In this document: positions 1-11,340 of the stretch, in pieces
Layout of the letters: the number at the start of each line of letters is the position of its first letter
How positions within the stretch are numbered: position 1 is the stretch's first letter
NCBI GenBank assembly: GCA_014155875.1
Contig: JACEFZ010018348.1
Coordinates: 271,001 to 335,000 of the forward strand
Reading direction: 5' to 3'
Length of the DNA: 64,000 nt
Source of the DNA: Cepaea nemoralis
Taxonomy: Eukaryota; Mollusca; Gastropoda; Stylommatophora; Helicidae
The notes under the pieces: generated by a model
The model's input: only the letters and a program-made list of their open reading frames with translations
Database searches by the model: none
What the model was told of the DNA's origin: nothing
Program-made: the position numbers and the translations under genes

Positions 1-163
1 AATTAACGTAAACTCTTCATTGAGATACCTTGGATTCGTCTTGTCAAGCTGTATCCAACTGTTATGATTTCATAAGTAAAAACCCAATTTTAAATATTGA
101 CCAAAATTAGTTTACTATTAATTATTTAATACTACACTGTAGTTAATTTATGAAAGTGTCTAT

Positions 164-205
164 ACGGACTCAAGTCCGTATAAACTACTCTGTCTATTCG
201 GACTC
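164..205. repeat. Palindromic 42-bp repeat unit, copy 1
   Basis: This segment, containing the self-complementary core GGACTCAAGTCC followed by GTATAAACTACTCTGTC, recurs at about 3930-3971. There it sits inside a short tandem array (3912-3990). The two sites lie at opposite ends of the first LINE-rich block. No coding content is seen. It may be a piece of a dispersed repeat or of a small transposon end; I cannot name the family. Confidence 0.6.
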
Positions 206-317
206 CACTTCGTTTTTTCCGGTCCGTTTTTTCTGGAAACCCCGGCTGGTCACGTGAACTGCGTCATCGGGACATGTGTTTGACTATATTACACATTTTT
301 GTAAAGTTTTCATTGTG

Positions 318-389
318 TTTTCAGTAGCTTAGTGGTAAGCATTTCCGCCTGTCACGCGGGAGACTGAGGTTCGATTCCTCACCAGCGAG
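318..389 (+). tRNA. tRNA-Asp(GTC)-like sequence, probably pseudogene or SINE head
   Basis: The A box (TAGCTTAGTGG) and B box (GGTTCGATTCC) match RNA polymerase III internal promoters. The anticodon stem (344-348 with 356-360) pairs fully around a 7-nt loop with GTC at 351-353. The T stem (365-369 with 377-381) is also perfect. The acceptor stem (318-324 with 382-388) pairs at only about four of seven positions, two of them wobble, so a functional tRNA is unlikely. A T run follows at about 393, a possible Pol III terminator. It is either a decayed tRNA-Asp gene or the head of a tRNA-derived SINE. Confidence 0.5.
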
Positions 390-392
390 ACA

Positions 393-857
393 ATTTTTTT
401 TTAAATGACATTGATAGAAAATCGCTTTGGAAATAGATGTCATTACGGGAATCCATCGATCGTTAATTTATAAAGGCATCACATATAAAGGAATGAAATG
501 AGTTCTCCGTGAGGGAGAACATTTGTTTTAAATAACAGGGGTGGGGCAGACATGCTTTGTCATCTTTATTGTTGCTGTAGACTGAAACCAACAGCTAACG
601 CTAGACATGGAACATGGACTCTTCACAGAGCAGCATGGGTTATTATAATTGAATTAAAATTGTTAAGTCACAACAATTATGGATAAAAATTTGTTTGGAA
701 ACAAAATAATGCAACTTAATCAAGCATGGAATCATACACCCATTTAGGAAGCAACATAGACAGGTGGGGAGGTGGGTGGCGATATTACAATCAGAATATA
801 ACAAACAAGAAGTGCTGTCTTGGCACTAGGAAATGTGTGGTTTTCCTGCTGGTTTAG
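393..857. other. AT-rich sequence without recognisable gene
   Basis: No coding region, structured RNA or named repeat is recognised here. Confidence 0.5.
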
Positions 858-925
858 ACCGTCTCTGTGATCGACGGCACCCCAAGAGCGAAGAGCAATC
901 ATAACTGAATGCTTCGCAGGCTCGG
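858..925. repeat. Diverged copy of the 141-bp dispersed repeat
   Basis: It matches the first half of the repeat at 1352-1492 and 2398-2538 (shared core CTCTGTGATCGACGGC, then AAGAGCGAAGAG), with several substitutions. Its right side runs into a different repeat shared with 34890-35130. Confidence 0.6.
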
Positions 926-1064
926 GCCGGAGGGAGAATTGTGAAGGACTCTGGTGCTTTCACTGACACCACAAGTAGCCTCACCATGGAAGTCATGGCA
1001 GTAAGTAAAGCAATAACATGGCGCGAGACACAGACATTCACTAGGTCATGTTTCCTTAGGGATT

Positions 1065-1135
1065 TGATGAGGAGGGGATCCGAGCACTTATGGACTGAAT
1101 GGTTCGATGTGCAATGAGGATGATCTGTCGACTAA
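1065..1135. repeat. Dispersed repeat shared with 35690-35762
   Basis: Both sites share the pattern GGATCCGAGCACT...ATGGACT...GATGTGCAATGAGGATGATCT...GACTAA with scattered changes. The sequence before it (about 925-1010) also resembles 35000-35100 (GTCATGGCAGTAA...AAAGCAATA). This implies two copies of one longer interspersed element of unknown family. Confidence 0.5.
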
Positions 1136-1181
1136 CTAACTAACATTAAATGAGATGCTCCCCATCAGGTACTGGGCGAAG

Positions 1182-1260
1182 CCGGGCCGGGTCAGACAGA
1201 GACAGACATACAGATATATAGATCCCCGCCAGGGCCTGGGCGAAGCCGGGCCGGGTCAGC
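1182..1260. repeat. Two-copy GC-rich repeat (GGGCGAAGCCGGGCCGGGTCAG)
   Basis: The motif GGCGAAGCCGGGCCGGGTCA occurs twice, about 50 bases apart, with an intervening GACAGACATACAGATATA stretch. It looks like the end of an interspersed element followed by a partial duplication. Confidence 0.5.
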
Positions 1261-1351
1261 TAGTGATCGATAAAAGACATTCTTTGTGATACTCCGAAGG
1301 TGATACTCCTTGTTGTGTCCACCATGGTGATTGGTCTTTTTTCCGGTTTAG

Positions 1352-1492
1352 ACCATCTCTGTGATCGACGGCGCCTCAAGAGCGAAGAGTAATCATAACT
1401 GAATGCTTCGCGGGCTCCTATAGCCCTGACTGTTAGTTAGTTACCGTAGTTAGTTAGGTTCCAACTTCATCGCGTCATCCCCATTTCCAAAC
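1352..1492. repeat. 141-bp direct repeat, copy 1
   Basis: By eye it is identical to 2398-2538 over 141 bases. The two copies bracket a 905-bp block containing minus-strand LINE pieces (3' end and endonuclease). Neither end carries TG/CA termini or a primer site, so these are not obviously LTRs. A recent tandem duplication or a composite insertion are the simplest readings. Confidence 0.75.
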
Positions 1493-1649
1493 GCGTCATC
1501 CCCATGTTTGCTCCGTTCCGGTGTCAGCGAATATCACACAAAATGCTCCCCACTGTCCAATGTGAAAAGTGGAACAGACAGGAGTCTCGGCAATCAGCCC
1601 GCACAGGTACACTGTGCACTAATGCCGCCGTCAGAATGTCAACACAAAA

Positions 1650-2038
1650 TTCATCCATTCATTCATTCATTCAGTAGCATGTCCTTTGCTGAACCTCGCT
1701 CCCATAACAACCCTCCGGAAAACCTCTCGATCACAAGCAAGATGCCCCGCGTCCGATACACCCATCTGGAGATCATCCGCCACATCCTGCACCCATCTTC
1801 TCTTTGGCCTTCCTCTTCCTCTCTTCCCAGGCATATACCCTTCCATTATTGTTCTCTCCAGACTTTCGTGACGTTTCAAGTGACCAAAATATTTCAATTT
1901 TCTTTGTTTTATCATCTTTAATAGCCAACCTTCTTCAATATTCAACTCTTGAAGTATGGATGCATTTGTTCTTTTCTTTACAAATGCATCCACAAATAGT
2001 AAATACCACCATTCATCGTTGATGGACTCGGCAGTCAC
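1650..2038 (-). pseudogene. LINE 3' end: reverse transcriptase C-terminal tail
   Basis: On the minus strand an open stretch encodes the C-terminal tail found after the reverse transcriptase domain of non-LTR retrotransposons. It has TNASILQELNIEEGWLL, then LKYFGHLKRHESLERTIMEG, a basic PGKRGRGRPKRRW segment, and a tail ending FRRVVMGARFSKGHATE. The catalytic RT domain is absent, so this is a 5'-truncated copy. A (TGAA)n run at 1650-1674 lies just downstream on the same strand, as expected for a LINE tail. The same family, still with RT, is at 61733-63897 on the + strand, sharing the TNASILQELNI segment. Confidence 0.85.
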
Positions 2039-2070
2039 CAGAAAGACCTCCTTGACCCGGGTTTTCTCAC

Positions 2071-2402
2071 ATGGCTTGGTCTATAGCCCTGACTGTACTG
2101 GGCTTAGGTACCAGTACAGAGCGGGGCAGGTGGTCGCTTCTACAATCCCCAAGGACACTCCATTTTGTGGATGCCGCCTCTTGTGATACAAGCGCCAGGT
2201 CGATGGCGGTGTCAGGGTCCCCCAGTCTCATTGCCTGCCTAGTTGGTGTCCCATCATTTAGACAGACAACATCCGTATCAAGCGAGGCCTCAGCAAGAGC
2301 AGTGCCCGGTATGTTCTCTCCCGACCTGTCCCACTCGCTAATTGAAGTAACCACATAACAGATACCTGGTAAATGAAGAACAAATAAGTTGGTATCAACC
2401 AT
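2071..2402 (-). pseudogene. LINE endonuclease fragment (C-terminal half of EEP domain)
   Basis: The minus-strand product contains LNDGTPTR, then AIDLALVSQEAASTKWSVL and SDHLPRSVLV. These are the last blocks of the apurinic-like endonuclease-exonuclease-phosphatase domain of non-LTR retrotransposons; the SDH motif carries the catalytic Asp-His pair. The N-terminal catalytic residues are missing. It lies just upstream (on its own strand) of the LINE tail at 1650-2038. The two could be remains of one internally deleted element or two insertions; frame breaks prevent a decision. Confidence 0.75.
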
Positions 2403-2538
2403 CTCTGTGATCGACGGCGCCTCAAGAGCGAAGAGTAATCATAACTGAATGCTTCGCGGGCTCCTATAGCCCTGACTGTTAGTTAGTTACCGTAGTTAGT
2501 TAGGTTCCAACTTCATCGCGTCATCCCCATTTCCAAAC
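2398..2538. repeat. 141-bp direct repeat, copy 2
   Basis: Identical by eye to 1352-1492; see that entry. A plus-strand LINE fragment begins immediately to its right. Confidence 0.75.
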
Positions 2539-2550
2539 CTAGGAAGCAAA

Positions 2551-3122
2551 ATGACATCCACAGGGGACTCAACACCAGAAATATCATCTAGAATCGCACT
2601 GGCATCTAGTGCCTTCAATAAACTGTCAAACATCTGGAAGTCAAAGACACTCAGCAAACACACAAAACTTAAAATCTTCAACTCTTGTGTGATTCCAGTG
2701 TTAACGTATGGATGTGAAAGTTGGAAATCAACGGTAGCTTTAGATAAAAAATTAGACAATTTTGAGAACAAATGTCTTAGAAGACTTCTAAACATCCACT
2801 GGACAGACTTCAGAACCAATTCGCAAATAAGACAAGAGACTAAGCAAGATACAGTATCCAATTTCATAAGAAGACGCCGTTGGAGCTACATCGGCCATGT
2901 ACTCAGAATGGACAAGACAAGACTCCCCTACCAAGCCCTCATATGGTCACCGGTAGGGAAAAGAAAACGGGGAAGACCAAGAGAGACCCTGCGTAGAACC
3001 ATCATTAGAGAAGGCTCATTCAATGGCCAAGTAAATATCCAAGATCTACAACAGATAGCAGCGAACCGCCAGGCATGGAGAGACAGGACTTCTGCCCTAT
3101 GCGCCGCCTTAGGCTCAAGAGG
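2551..3122 (+). pseudogene. LINE reverse transcriptase C-terminal fragment
   Basis: About 190 codons are open. SSAFNKLSNIWKSK and LKIFNSCVIPVLTYGCESW are the end of the RT thumb region of non-LTR elements. They are followed by a conserved IRRRRWSYIGHVLRMD segment, a basic GKRKRGRPRETLRRT segment and a short tail ending CAALGSRG. There is no RT catalytic core and no in-frame stop at the expected end: the frame runs into unrelated pyrimidine-rich sequence. It is a 5'-truncated copy of a different LINE family from the one at 1650-2038 (GRPRETLRRT against GRGRPKRRW). Confidence 0.85.
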
Positions 3123-3313
3123 AAAGACTAACCAGTGCTGGTCTGATGATCTCGCTTTTGGCAGCAAACAGTGTTTCCTAGGTTTTTTTTGTTTTGTGTT
3201 GGTTACATGTGTCTTTATCTTGCTGCACAAGAATCTGCACACCTGTCTTTCTGTTCTTATCTGTCCTCTACTTTTGTTGTCTTGGGAAAGGCGCTTAGCC
3301 AACCGAACACGAG

Positions 3314-4164
<851 letters not shown>

Positions 4165-4469
4165 CAGATCTCAGGGTCGGCCTCTAACTACGATACAAAG
4201 ATGTGTGTAAGCGGGACATGATTGATATAGGCATTGATAATGCACATTGGGAGCACGTCGCCGATGACCGTGTTGCATGGAGGGCAACTATCAGAAATGG
4301 AATAAAGACAAAGGAGAAAATGATTGCAGATAAAGCACACACAGAGCGTGAGAGACGTAAGATGGTGCAAAATGGTGGAAGTGACCATGTTTTCATATGC
4401 ACCTACTGTGGGCAAACATTTGCAGCAAGAATTGGCCTTACCAGCCACACTCGCCACCGCCATGGATCG
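4165..4469 (+). pseudogene. LINE C-terminal tail with C2H2 zinc finger
   Basis: The product carries LRYKDVCKRDM, a WEHVADDRVAWRATIRNG block and then CTYCGQTFAARIGLTSHTRHRH, a C-x2-C...H-x4-H finger. This is the typical end of one group of invertebrate LINE polyproteins, in which the RT is followed by a basic linker and a terminal zinc finger. A one-base frameshift near 4172 separates GRPL from LRYKD, and nothing of the RT domain remains. A stop codon follows directly after HRHGS. Confidence 0.8.
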
Positions 4470-4844
4470 TAGTTATTAAGCCTTTTTGAAGCACAATGTA
4501 CCAAACTATCGTCTGCCAAGACGGAAAGGTGCCAATGTTAAAGTTAATGTAACTCTACTTCAATCAACTTCAAAAATGCATAAATTCAAATGACCTGTTT
4601 CTGTTCTTGCGTTAGGTTATATAGCGAGTCATTGATTGGAAAATACGAGATGGCTCTCGTTGCAATCAAGCCAGTATTTCTGCACAATAAGATTCGAAGT
4701 GGGTGAGATGCCTTGTAAGTCCACGAGAAAGCCATTCCGATAGACACAATCAATAGTGTGGTCAACTCCAAACAGCGAATAAATGCCACCTTTGCTACCT
4801 GGACAGTAAAGCAGTAAGCGTTATTTCCCTTTGCTTAGAAGAAA

Positions 4845-5550
4845 CAGTACACAGTGAGCAACTGGGGTTAGAATTAAATTGTAAAAAGACAGGTTATGGT
4901 CGTCACTAGGAAGGAAGAAGTGCCACAATGTAATATACAAGTAAATGGAAATATTCTTCAACAAGTGAAGCGGTACAATTATCTTGGAACAGTCATAACA
5001 TCTGATGGGAGATGCCTTGAAGAGATTAGAACAAGAATCGCCATGGCGAAAGTAGCCTTTAGCAAGATGAAAAACATTCTGAATAATAAAAAGATGTCAC
5101 TTGAAACGAGAAAAAGAGTGTTGAGGGGATACATAGAGCCTGTTCTTTTGTATGGATGTGAAACTTGGACAATGAGCAGTCAAGCTGAAAAACCTCTGAA
5201 GGCTGTGGAAATGTGGTTTCTGAGGAAAATGCAAAGAATACCATGGACAGACAGAAAAACCAATGAACAAGTCCTTCAAGAAACACATGAGGATAGTAAA
5301 CTACTTAGAGACATTAGACGTAGACAGTCTAAATGTTTTTGGGCATGTTATGAGAAGAAATGACTTGGAGAACTTGGTGACGACTGACAAGATCGAAGGG
5401 AAGAAACCAAGGGGAAGACAGAGAAGTAGATACCTGGATGGCTTGGCCACGTGGTATGGTCGAGACACAAATACGGAGCTGATCCACGACTATGGTGATC
5501 GAGTGAGATGGCAGAACATGATCGGCCACGCTTATCGGCAAGGCACATGA
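4845..5550 (+). pseudogene. LINE RT C-terminal fragment, family A copy
   Basis: It starts with LGLELNCKKT (the palm segment after the catalytic YADD), followed by KRYNYLGTVITSDGRCLEEI, RKRVLRGYIEPVLLYGCETW and FLRKMQRIPWTDRKTNEQV. A frameshift near 5325 shifts to NVFGHVMRRNDLENLVTT, a basic GKKPRGRQRSRYLDGL block and a stop at 5550. GATG-rich sequence follows. A close relative at 31030-32410 retains the YADD motif. It is a truncated and frameshifted copy. The pair is useful because it shows the empty site of the piggyBac insertion at 31688. Confidence 0.85.
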
Positions 5551-5589
5551 TAGATGGATGGAAAAATAGTTCACTCTCTTCTGTTAACA

Positions 5590-6041
5590 ACATACTTCAG
5601 CCAGTAAAGGACATACCTAAATATTGTCAAGTTATGAAATTTTTAGGGGCTACTGATAATAGTGTGACGGAAGCAGAATATCAGTTAAAACCAAAATAAA
5701 TTTGGTTGACTGGGCAAACAAAACAGAAACAAGCTATTTGGAGTGAAGCAAGACAATTTAAAGATGCCTCAGGTAACAGTCCATTCTGTAAGCGCTTTGA
5801 ATGTGCGATGTCTGCCATGATACTACCCCATTCAAATGCTTGTGTAGAAAGAGTTTTCAGTGCTACGAATTATATAAAATCTAAACTAAGAAATAGAATT
5901 AAACTTGGCCTCTTAAATGCTATCTTGACAATAACATTTGACCTGATGAGAGTAGAAAAGTGCTGTTTAACTGATCAGCTCCCTGATCGTGTATTAAAAG
6001 AAATTGGAACAGCTAAAGCTAAAGCATACCAGTCATTTTGA
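5590..6041 (+). pseudogene. hAT transposase C-terminal (dimerisation domain) remnant
   Basis: The segment HSNACVERVFSATNYIKSKL followed by RNRIKLGLLNAI is the hAT C-terminal dimerisation block. It is preceded by LVDWANKTET and QFKDASGNSPFCKRFE in another frame, with an in-frame stop at about 5698. hAT transposases are cut-and-paste RNase H-fold enzymes. Only the last roughly 130 residues remain and the DDE catalytic region is missing. It abuts the tail of the LINE ending at 5550. I saw no terminal inverted repeats nearby. Confidence 0.8.
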
Positions 6042-6108
6042 ATCTGAAGCTTCAACTTCATCATCCAAGCTAAGTTTATCCTATGGAGTTGAGTTAAATT
6101 GAGTTGAG

Positions 6109-7118
6109 TTAAGAACCGACATCACTGCACTCAGGACATTCCCATACGTGCTCCGTCCCCTCGTTCATCAGGCAGCGAAGAGTCACACTACTAATCGTTC
6201 CCACCGCTATCTGATTAAATGCTCTCCTGGTCTTCCCTCTCAGTTTTGAGATTCTCCCAGAACCCCTGCCGATCCCCCGCAATCTCATTCTTTCCACATA
6301 TGGGTTCTCAATCTGTTCCTCCGCCTTCTCCACCTGGTCTCACAAGCACACGACCACCTCCCCCTTGTCCATAGGCAATCTGCCACCAAGAGGTGCATTC
6401 CCTGCTAGCCTGTTAATTCCCTCGCACCCCCGCATGGCCAGGGAAAAATATCCATACAATTCTCACAATCTGTGACCTCTGAAGCGACAAGAGCCATTCC
6501 ACACGAAACATTCCTTTCTCCATCTTACTAAGCATTCTCTTTGAATCCGTAATGAATACAACGTGTGTTGCAGTAGTCTCCTCTAGCCAACGGAATGCCG
6601 CTGTTACTTCCCCCACGTCAATTCTCATACTCGAGGCCGTAGTCTCATTTACCAGACTCCTTTTTCAAGACTCGTCCATTAGCCTTTGCAATAAAGCCCC
6701 AACCACTACGTCTGTTTCTCACCACTGACCCATCGGTGTACATGACTATGTCACCTTGATGTGTGTTACTTTGGATCAGCTGTTGCACTTCAAACTCAGT
6801 GCTGCCCGCTGCCCATTCTCTGCACTCACGACCCAGTGTTATTATTACATTGTGCCAGTCCGTCATGTCATCCGTAACTTCAACCCACTCTCTTCCACGA
6901 TTGATGTTCTCTAGATCACACACCTGGCGTATAGAAAGTTCTGTCTGTGCCATCCAGGACCTGCCTCGTCTTAGTATATGGCCCTTGACCATATAAATGG
7001 CTGCATGCAGCGGATGATCCCTATATGCAGCACCTCTCCGGTACCATTTGGCCTGAAGAACCCTATGCCTATCCGTCATTGTTGGTAGCGCCAGGATTGC
7101 CCTTTCCCTAGCAGGCAA
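6109..7118 (-). pseudogene. LINE ORF2 C-terminus with RNase H domain
   Basis: Three minus-strand blocks in different frames make one degenerate region. 7118-6645 holds a long linker and VMYTDGSVVRNRRSGWGF (first RNase H Asp). 6628-6413 holds RIDVGEVTAAFRWLEE (catalytic Glu), VVFITDSKRML (second Asp) and WIFFPGHAGVRGN. 6333-6109 holds ISKLRGKTRRAFNQ and a terminal EHVWECPECSDVGS. This D-E-D arrangement is the cellular-type RNase H carried by I/R1-type non-LTR elements. The RT domain is not present, so the copy is 5'-truncated as well as frameshifted. Confidence 0.85.
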
Positions 7119-8842
7119 GCTCTACTAGGGTGACCGATTGTATCCTGCCTTCATATCCTATGGATCTTGTGAGACAGACATAAGTGAAGATGGGGACATG
7201 ATTATATAGGGTAAGTTACATCGATATCTATGTAATTTCTTACTTTTTCCATCTGGATGTTTTTCTAGATGTTTCACTTATTGCAATCTAGATGTTTATA
7301 CATCAATTTCTAGATGTTTTATGTCAAAGAAAAGTGGCAACACAGACTTGGTCCTTCTTATCTTCGTAAGAGAGGACGCTGATGTGCCTGGTCCGGGGTT
7401 CACACTGACCGAGACTTTTCTCACCCACGTGGGGCAACCTAGGACAACTTCTATCGAAGGAACTAGGAACTAACTACCATCATTCATACCTTGAGATCTC
7501 TTTCCCCGACTCAAAGTTATGAATCCTGTCGAGAAGTACAAACTTTGCTCACTACGAGGCTGCATGAGTCACAGCAGTTCCCTTTCAAGATGACAGACAA
7601 TCTGCAGATCTTACACTCAACCATTTGGGAAATTAAGACATGCTCGTAATTTGTCTTCTTTGCACTCGCTCGCATTGAACTCAAGCATAGACCATACACA
7701 CTACTGGACTGAACTGAATTTTGCGTGTGGGTTAGCTTTTCCTATTAATTACCAGTGGCCATCCCAATCAGGCGAACCCACCCCGACAGTAGAGGTACTT
7801 GTAATCTACGTCCCCATGTCAAGGACGAGAAGTCAACATTTTAGTCCAACTGTCAGGTGTAGGGGTTAAACCCTCTACCTCAGCATCAGCATACTGGATG
7901 TTTAAGAACGAGCGCTCTTATCAATTTGGCCATGCTCCCCCCCCCCCCCCCCCCCCCCCCCCCCGTCGATAAAGATATCAAGGGACACATTAATAATAAT
8001 GTCTTAACTGCCTCGAGTCACCAGTTGTCCCAATTCTTCAAGCCGTTTCAGGGCAGCTTGAATCTACGTGGTGCTCCAACTGCAGATGCTATATTTAAGA
8101 ACTGCAGCGAATATGTTATAGATCATACAATATTGCTAACTATTAGCACAACATAAATTCACAAGGCGATAGAAGAAGAATTTCTTTGTGGCTCATCATC
8201 GCGTGCCATGCCGATAAACGCGACCGACCATGGTTCATCTCAGATGGTCACCAGTGTCGAATCAGGTCTGTGTATTTATCCCTATTATAAATCACTATCA
8301 TATGAATATTTTTCTCTTCCACTTTCCCCATCAATATTAACAGCTATCACCAAGTTTTCAAGTTTATTTATAACAGACGACAAAAATTTTAAACAAATAG
8401 AAACACGAAATGTAGGGAAACTTTAGCAACCACAGTTATGGCAAACAGGACGCTGCAGCGAAAGGTCTTCATCGGCAAACAGCAAGAAAATATAGGAAGT
8501 CACAAACCGCAGAGATGGTACTAACAGTGATTACATTACGGCATGATAAACCAAATTAAATAAAATATGTAGTACTCATCTCATGGGATCTAAACGTGAA
8601 ACAAGATCGGCGCTGAGAGGTCAATTTGTATAGCAGGCAGTAAAAAGATGCTCAATGGAGGTCCACGTTACGAAATGAGTAAGTAGGAAGTGGAAAGGTA
8701 TGGGGGAAGACAGAAAGAAAACCACATTTCTTCTACCACAAGATGTTTCTCGGCGTGTCTGTGTATTGTTTTGACATGTTTACAACAGAACAGTTATTTG
8801 TAGAACATTCAAGGTAAATATAGTCCTACGTCAGATGGTGTC
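7119..8842. other. Non-coding stretch with poly-C run
   Basis: No recognisable gene. TCTAGATGTTT-like words recur several times at 7250-7330. A run of about 28 C lies at 7936-7964. The short open frames here are not supported by any family motif. Confidence 0.5.
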
Positions 8843-9298
8843 GTTGGGTGTGAAGAGTAAGGCTTTCACATATTACCGTTGGTTGTGAAGAGTAAGGCTT
8901 TCACATATTACCGTTGGGTGTGAAGAGTAAGGCTTTCACATATTACCGTTGGGTGTGAAGTGTAAGGCTTTCACATATTACCGTTGGGTGTGAAGAGTAA
9001 GGCTTTCACATATTACCGTTGGGTGTGAAGAGTAAGGCTTTCACATATTACCGTTGGGTGTGAAGAGTAAGGCTTTCACATATTACCGTTGGGTGTGAAG
9101 TGTAAGGCTTTCACATATTACCGTTGGGTGTGAAGAGTAAGGCTTTCACATATTACCGTTGGGTGTGAAGTGTAAGGCTTTCACATATTACCGTTGGGTG
9201 TGAAGTGTAAGGCTTTCACATATTACCGTTGGGTGTGAAGAGTAAGGCTTTCACATATTACCGTTGGGTGTGAAGTGTACGGCAAGGCTTTCACATAT
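8843..9298. repeat. 35-bp minisatellite, about 13 tandem units
   Basis: The unit begins GTTGGGTGTGAAGAGTAAGG and ends CTTTCACATATTACC. It repeats head to tail about 13 times with no spacers. Variants alternate between GAAGAG and GAAGTG, and the last unit is altered (GTACGGCAAGG). Units are nearly identical, so the array is recent or homogenised. Confidence 0.95.
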
Positions 9299-9349
9299 TC
9301 TAAGCTTCGACATGTGAGTTGGACGACCAGTTCCCTTCCCCATTGCCTT

Positions 9350-9536
9350 TACTTTTCCCAGACAATTTCTATAAAATCCTGAGAATTGTCTGGTATCAAT
9401 TATTATTTATCATGGTCGACCTCAAAACAGTACTGGTCTGGAAAGGGGGGGGGGGGGGGGAGAACCCTGAGTCTGAACGGGGATTGAAACAGGGCTACTG
9501 TCTTGACAGGTAACCGAGCTAACCACTATGCTGACA
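9350..9536 (-). mobile_element. tRNA-derived SINE, minus strand
   Basis: Read on the minus strand it begins with GCATAGTGGTTAGC (A box) and has GTTTCAATCC (B box), with CCTGTCAAGACAGTAG between. The same CTGYCAAGACAGTAG segment is in the SINE at 20745-20925, so they are one family. The body contains a C run on that strand and ends in AT-rich sequence. Confidence 0.6.
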
Positions 9537-9924
9537 TACTTCCACATTGTTTTTCACAGCATCTGAGAGCTCTTTGCTAGTGAGTATGATTTTCATCTTT
9601 CAAATGACTGTCTTTGCAATAGCGATTCTAGCTCTAATCACTACAAGACCTCATCCATTCGATGCTATGTCTATTACAAGATAGTTGCAACGATTTACCT
9701 GTTGTTAAGGGTTCTTCCTATGTACTCTTGTTGCATTGTGTTGTTTCTGTATTTTTGAAGATGACTACAGTGTTTGCTTTCGTAAAATTGAAATATAAGC
9801 CCAGTTTCTCGTTGTGTACAGCAATAACGTTCATTAGGGGGAAGAGGAAAAGGGGGGGGGGGGGAAATCACGTTATTTCATAAAGATACAATACAAACAA
9901 CGAGCAAGTCTACAGCAGTCAGTA

Positions 9925-10105
9925 TGTCATCATCATATTGCGCGTCCATTGCAGGACGTCGCTCTCGTCATGGCCAGCCAAAATTATTATCGATGCTTTG
10001 CCAGTTTCCCTGCCTCATGTATGTTCATGCCCAATGTGTCTTCTATGTCCTGTGTCCATCTCCGTGCCGGTCGACCTCTGTGTCTGTTTATTTTTAGAAA
10101 ATTAT
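9925..10105 (-). pseudogene. LINE 3' end fragment
   Basis: On the minus strand the sequence encodes HRGRPARRWTQDIEDTLGMN, then IHEAGKLAKHR, two stops, and AMTRATSCNGR, followed by an (ATG)n-like tail. This is the conserved C-terminus of a LINE family related to 1650-2038 and 30600-30860. Only about 55 codons are left. Confidence 0.75.
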
Positions 10106-10184
10106 TAACTAATGTATTTCCAAACCACTGTGACATTTAAGTTGACCAAAGCATGTCACTTTCTGAGACCTGATGCTATTTATA

Positions 10185-10321
10185 TCTCGTTCGAAACACA
10201 GCTGCAGACTATTTAGCAACAGGCCACCTTGCGTTGGTTTTCATATAATGATATTAGTACCGATCGTTAAGAAAACAATGGCAAGGTACTGCACGTAAAC
10301 TTGTCAAGAAATCACAAACAG

Positions 10322-10404
<83 letters not shown>

Positions 10405-10441
10405 GTTGACTGCGACGTCATAAAGGATATGCAAGTAACTT
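10185..10441 (+). mobile_element. SINE family S (third copy), split by (TA)n
   Basis: It starts with GTTCGAAACACAG. It shares the body CCACCTTGCGTTGGTTTTCAT, AAAACAATGGCAAGGTACTG, TCAAGAAATCACAAACAGCCC and the end TTGACTGCGACGTC...AAGGATATGCAAGTAACT with the copy at 59668-59895. A more diverged copy is at 33007-33255. A (TA)n run at 10325-10400 has expanded at the point where the other copies read AAAAGTGCTGG. Confidence 0.75.
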
Positions 10442-10525
10442 TTTTTTTTAATGAGCCAGTTTTCTTCCATGCCGAACACTGTGTTCGGCATGGAAGAAAA
10501 CTGGCTCACTAAAAAAAAAAGTTAC
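10435..10525. repeat. Near-perfect palindrome with 45-bp arms
   Basis: Arms 10435-10479 and 10481-10525 are reverse complements with one mismatch, around a single central base (T10480). The outer arm is GTAAC followed by ten T, i.e. the tail of the adjacent SINE. The inner arm includes TGAGCCAGTTTTCTTCC. A transcript would form a hairpin with almost no loop. Confidence 0.9.
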
Positions 10526-11047
10526 GGAAAACACAGGACTGTGCCGACTAGCCTTCATCACAAACACATACATGCAAACACGACATATAAACACGGGATA
10601 GACCTGCAGTGACGACATAATAATCGATTGGCACATGCTGATGATAAAAGCTTTCTGCAAGGGAATAAACACCTTTGAACATTGTGAACGGATATTTTGA
10701 CCTACTCTACTCAAAAAAGCAACATATCTCAGCGAACTAGTGTACTACATTTTGGATGACCTAATAATACGGCATATGTTGCACTCAAACACTATGTCGT
10801 GGCAACAGATATAGGTAGGTCACCGACCCGGTTAGGTTTTCGGCCCGCTGTAACCTATTTTGTGTCCCGACGCACGCCCACGGATACATATTATGTATGC
10901 ACTGCCGCCTGCCCCAGTTTTGATAAAGACGCCTAAAGATGACATCTGCCACAAACTGGCTAGTAGTACGAATATACGAATTATTATAAGTAGTCTCCTT
11001 CTTCCCCCACCCTTTTCTTCTTTCTTTCTTTCTTTCTTTCTTTCTTG

Positions 11048-11082
<35 letters not shown>

Positions 11083-11340
11083 ATTCTTCTTCTTCCCCCA
11101 AATCTTCTAGTGGAGTATAGTTCCATAACCATGCATGCCAAGTCATGTAGGCCAGTTCACGATTTGTTTGGATTTGTTTACCTTTCAAAAATGAGATTGT
11201 AGAGTTACGTTCTGTACTTCCCGCGTGCATGCCCGGCTGCAGACGTAAAACAGTGTGTGATGTAAAGGTAGTCCCATAGCAGATACTGCCGTCAGGATGC
11301 GAAGTATTACAATTAAAAACAGTTACTTAAAGAAATAATA
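10526..11340. other. Non-coding stretch with (CTTT)n microsatellite
   Basis: No gene recognised. A CTTT/TTTC microsatellite occupies about 11013-11082, with one TTGC interruption. The segment just before 11341 could be remains of a 5'UTR of the eL28 retrocopy, but that is not testable here. Confidence 0.5.

Noticed and set aside
318..389. Functional tRNA-Asp gene
   Set aside because: The acceptor stem pairs at only about four of seven positions.
1352..2538. 141-bp repeats as LTRs of a small element
   Set aside because: No TG...CA ends, primer site or polypurine tract; contents are unrelated minus-strand LINE pieces.
8843..9298. CRISPR-like regular repeats
   Set aside because: Units are contiguous with no unique spacers, and the window is eukaryotic; it is a minisatellite.
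10435..10525. microRNA precursor
   Set aside because: The hairpin has essentially no loop and nearly perfect long arms made of SINE tail; not miRNA-like.
10785..11141. Lys/Arg-rich minus-strand ORF
   Set aside because: It is the translation of the CTTT microsatellite.
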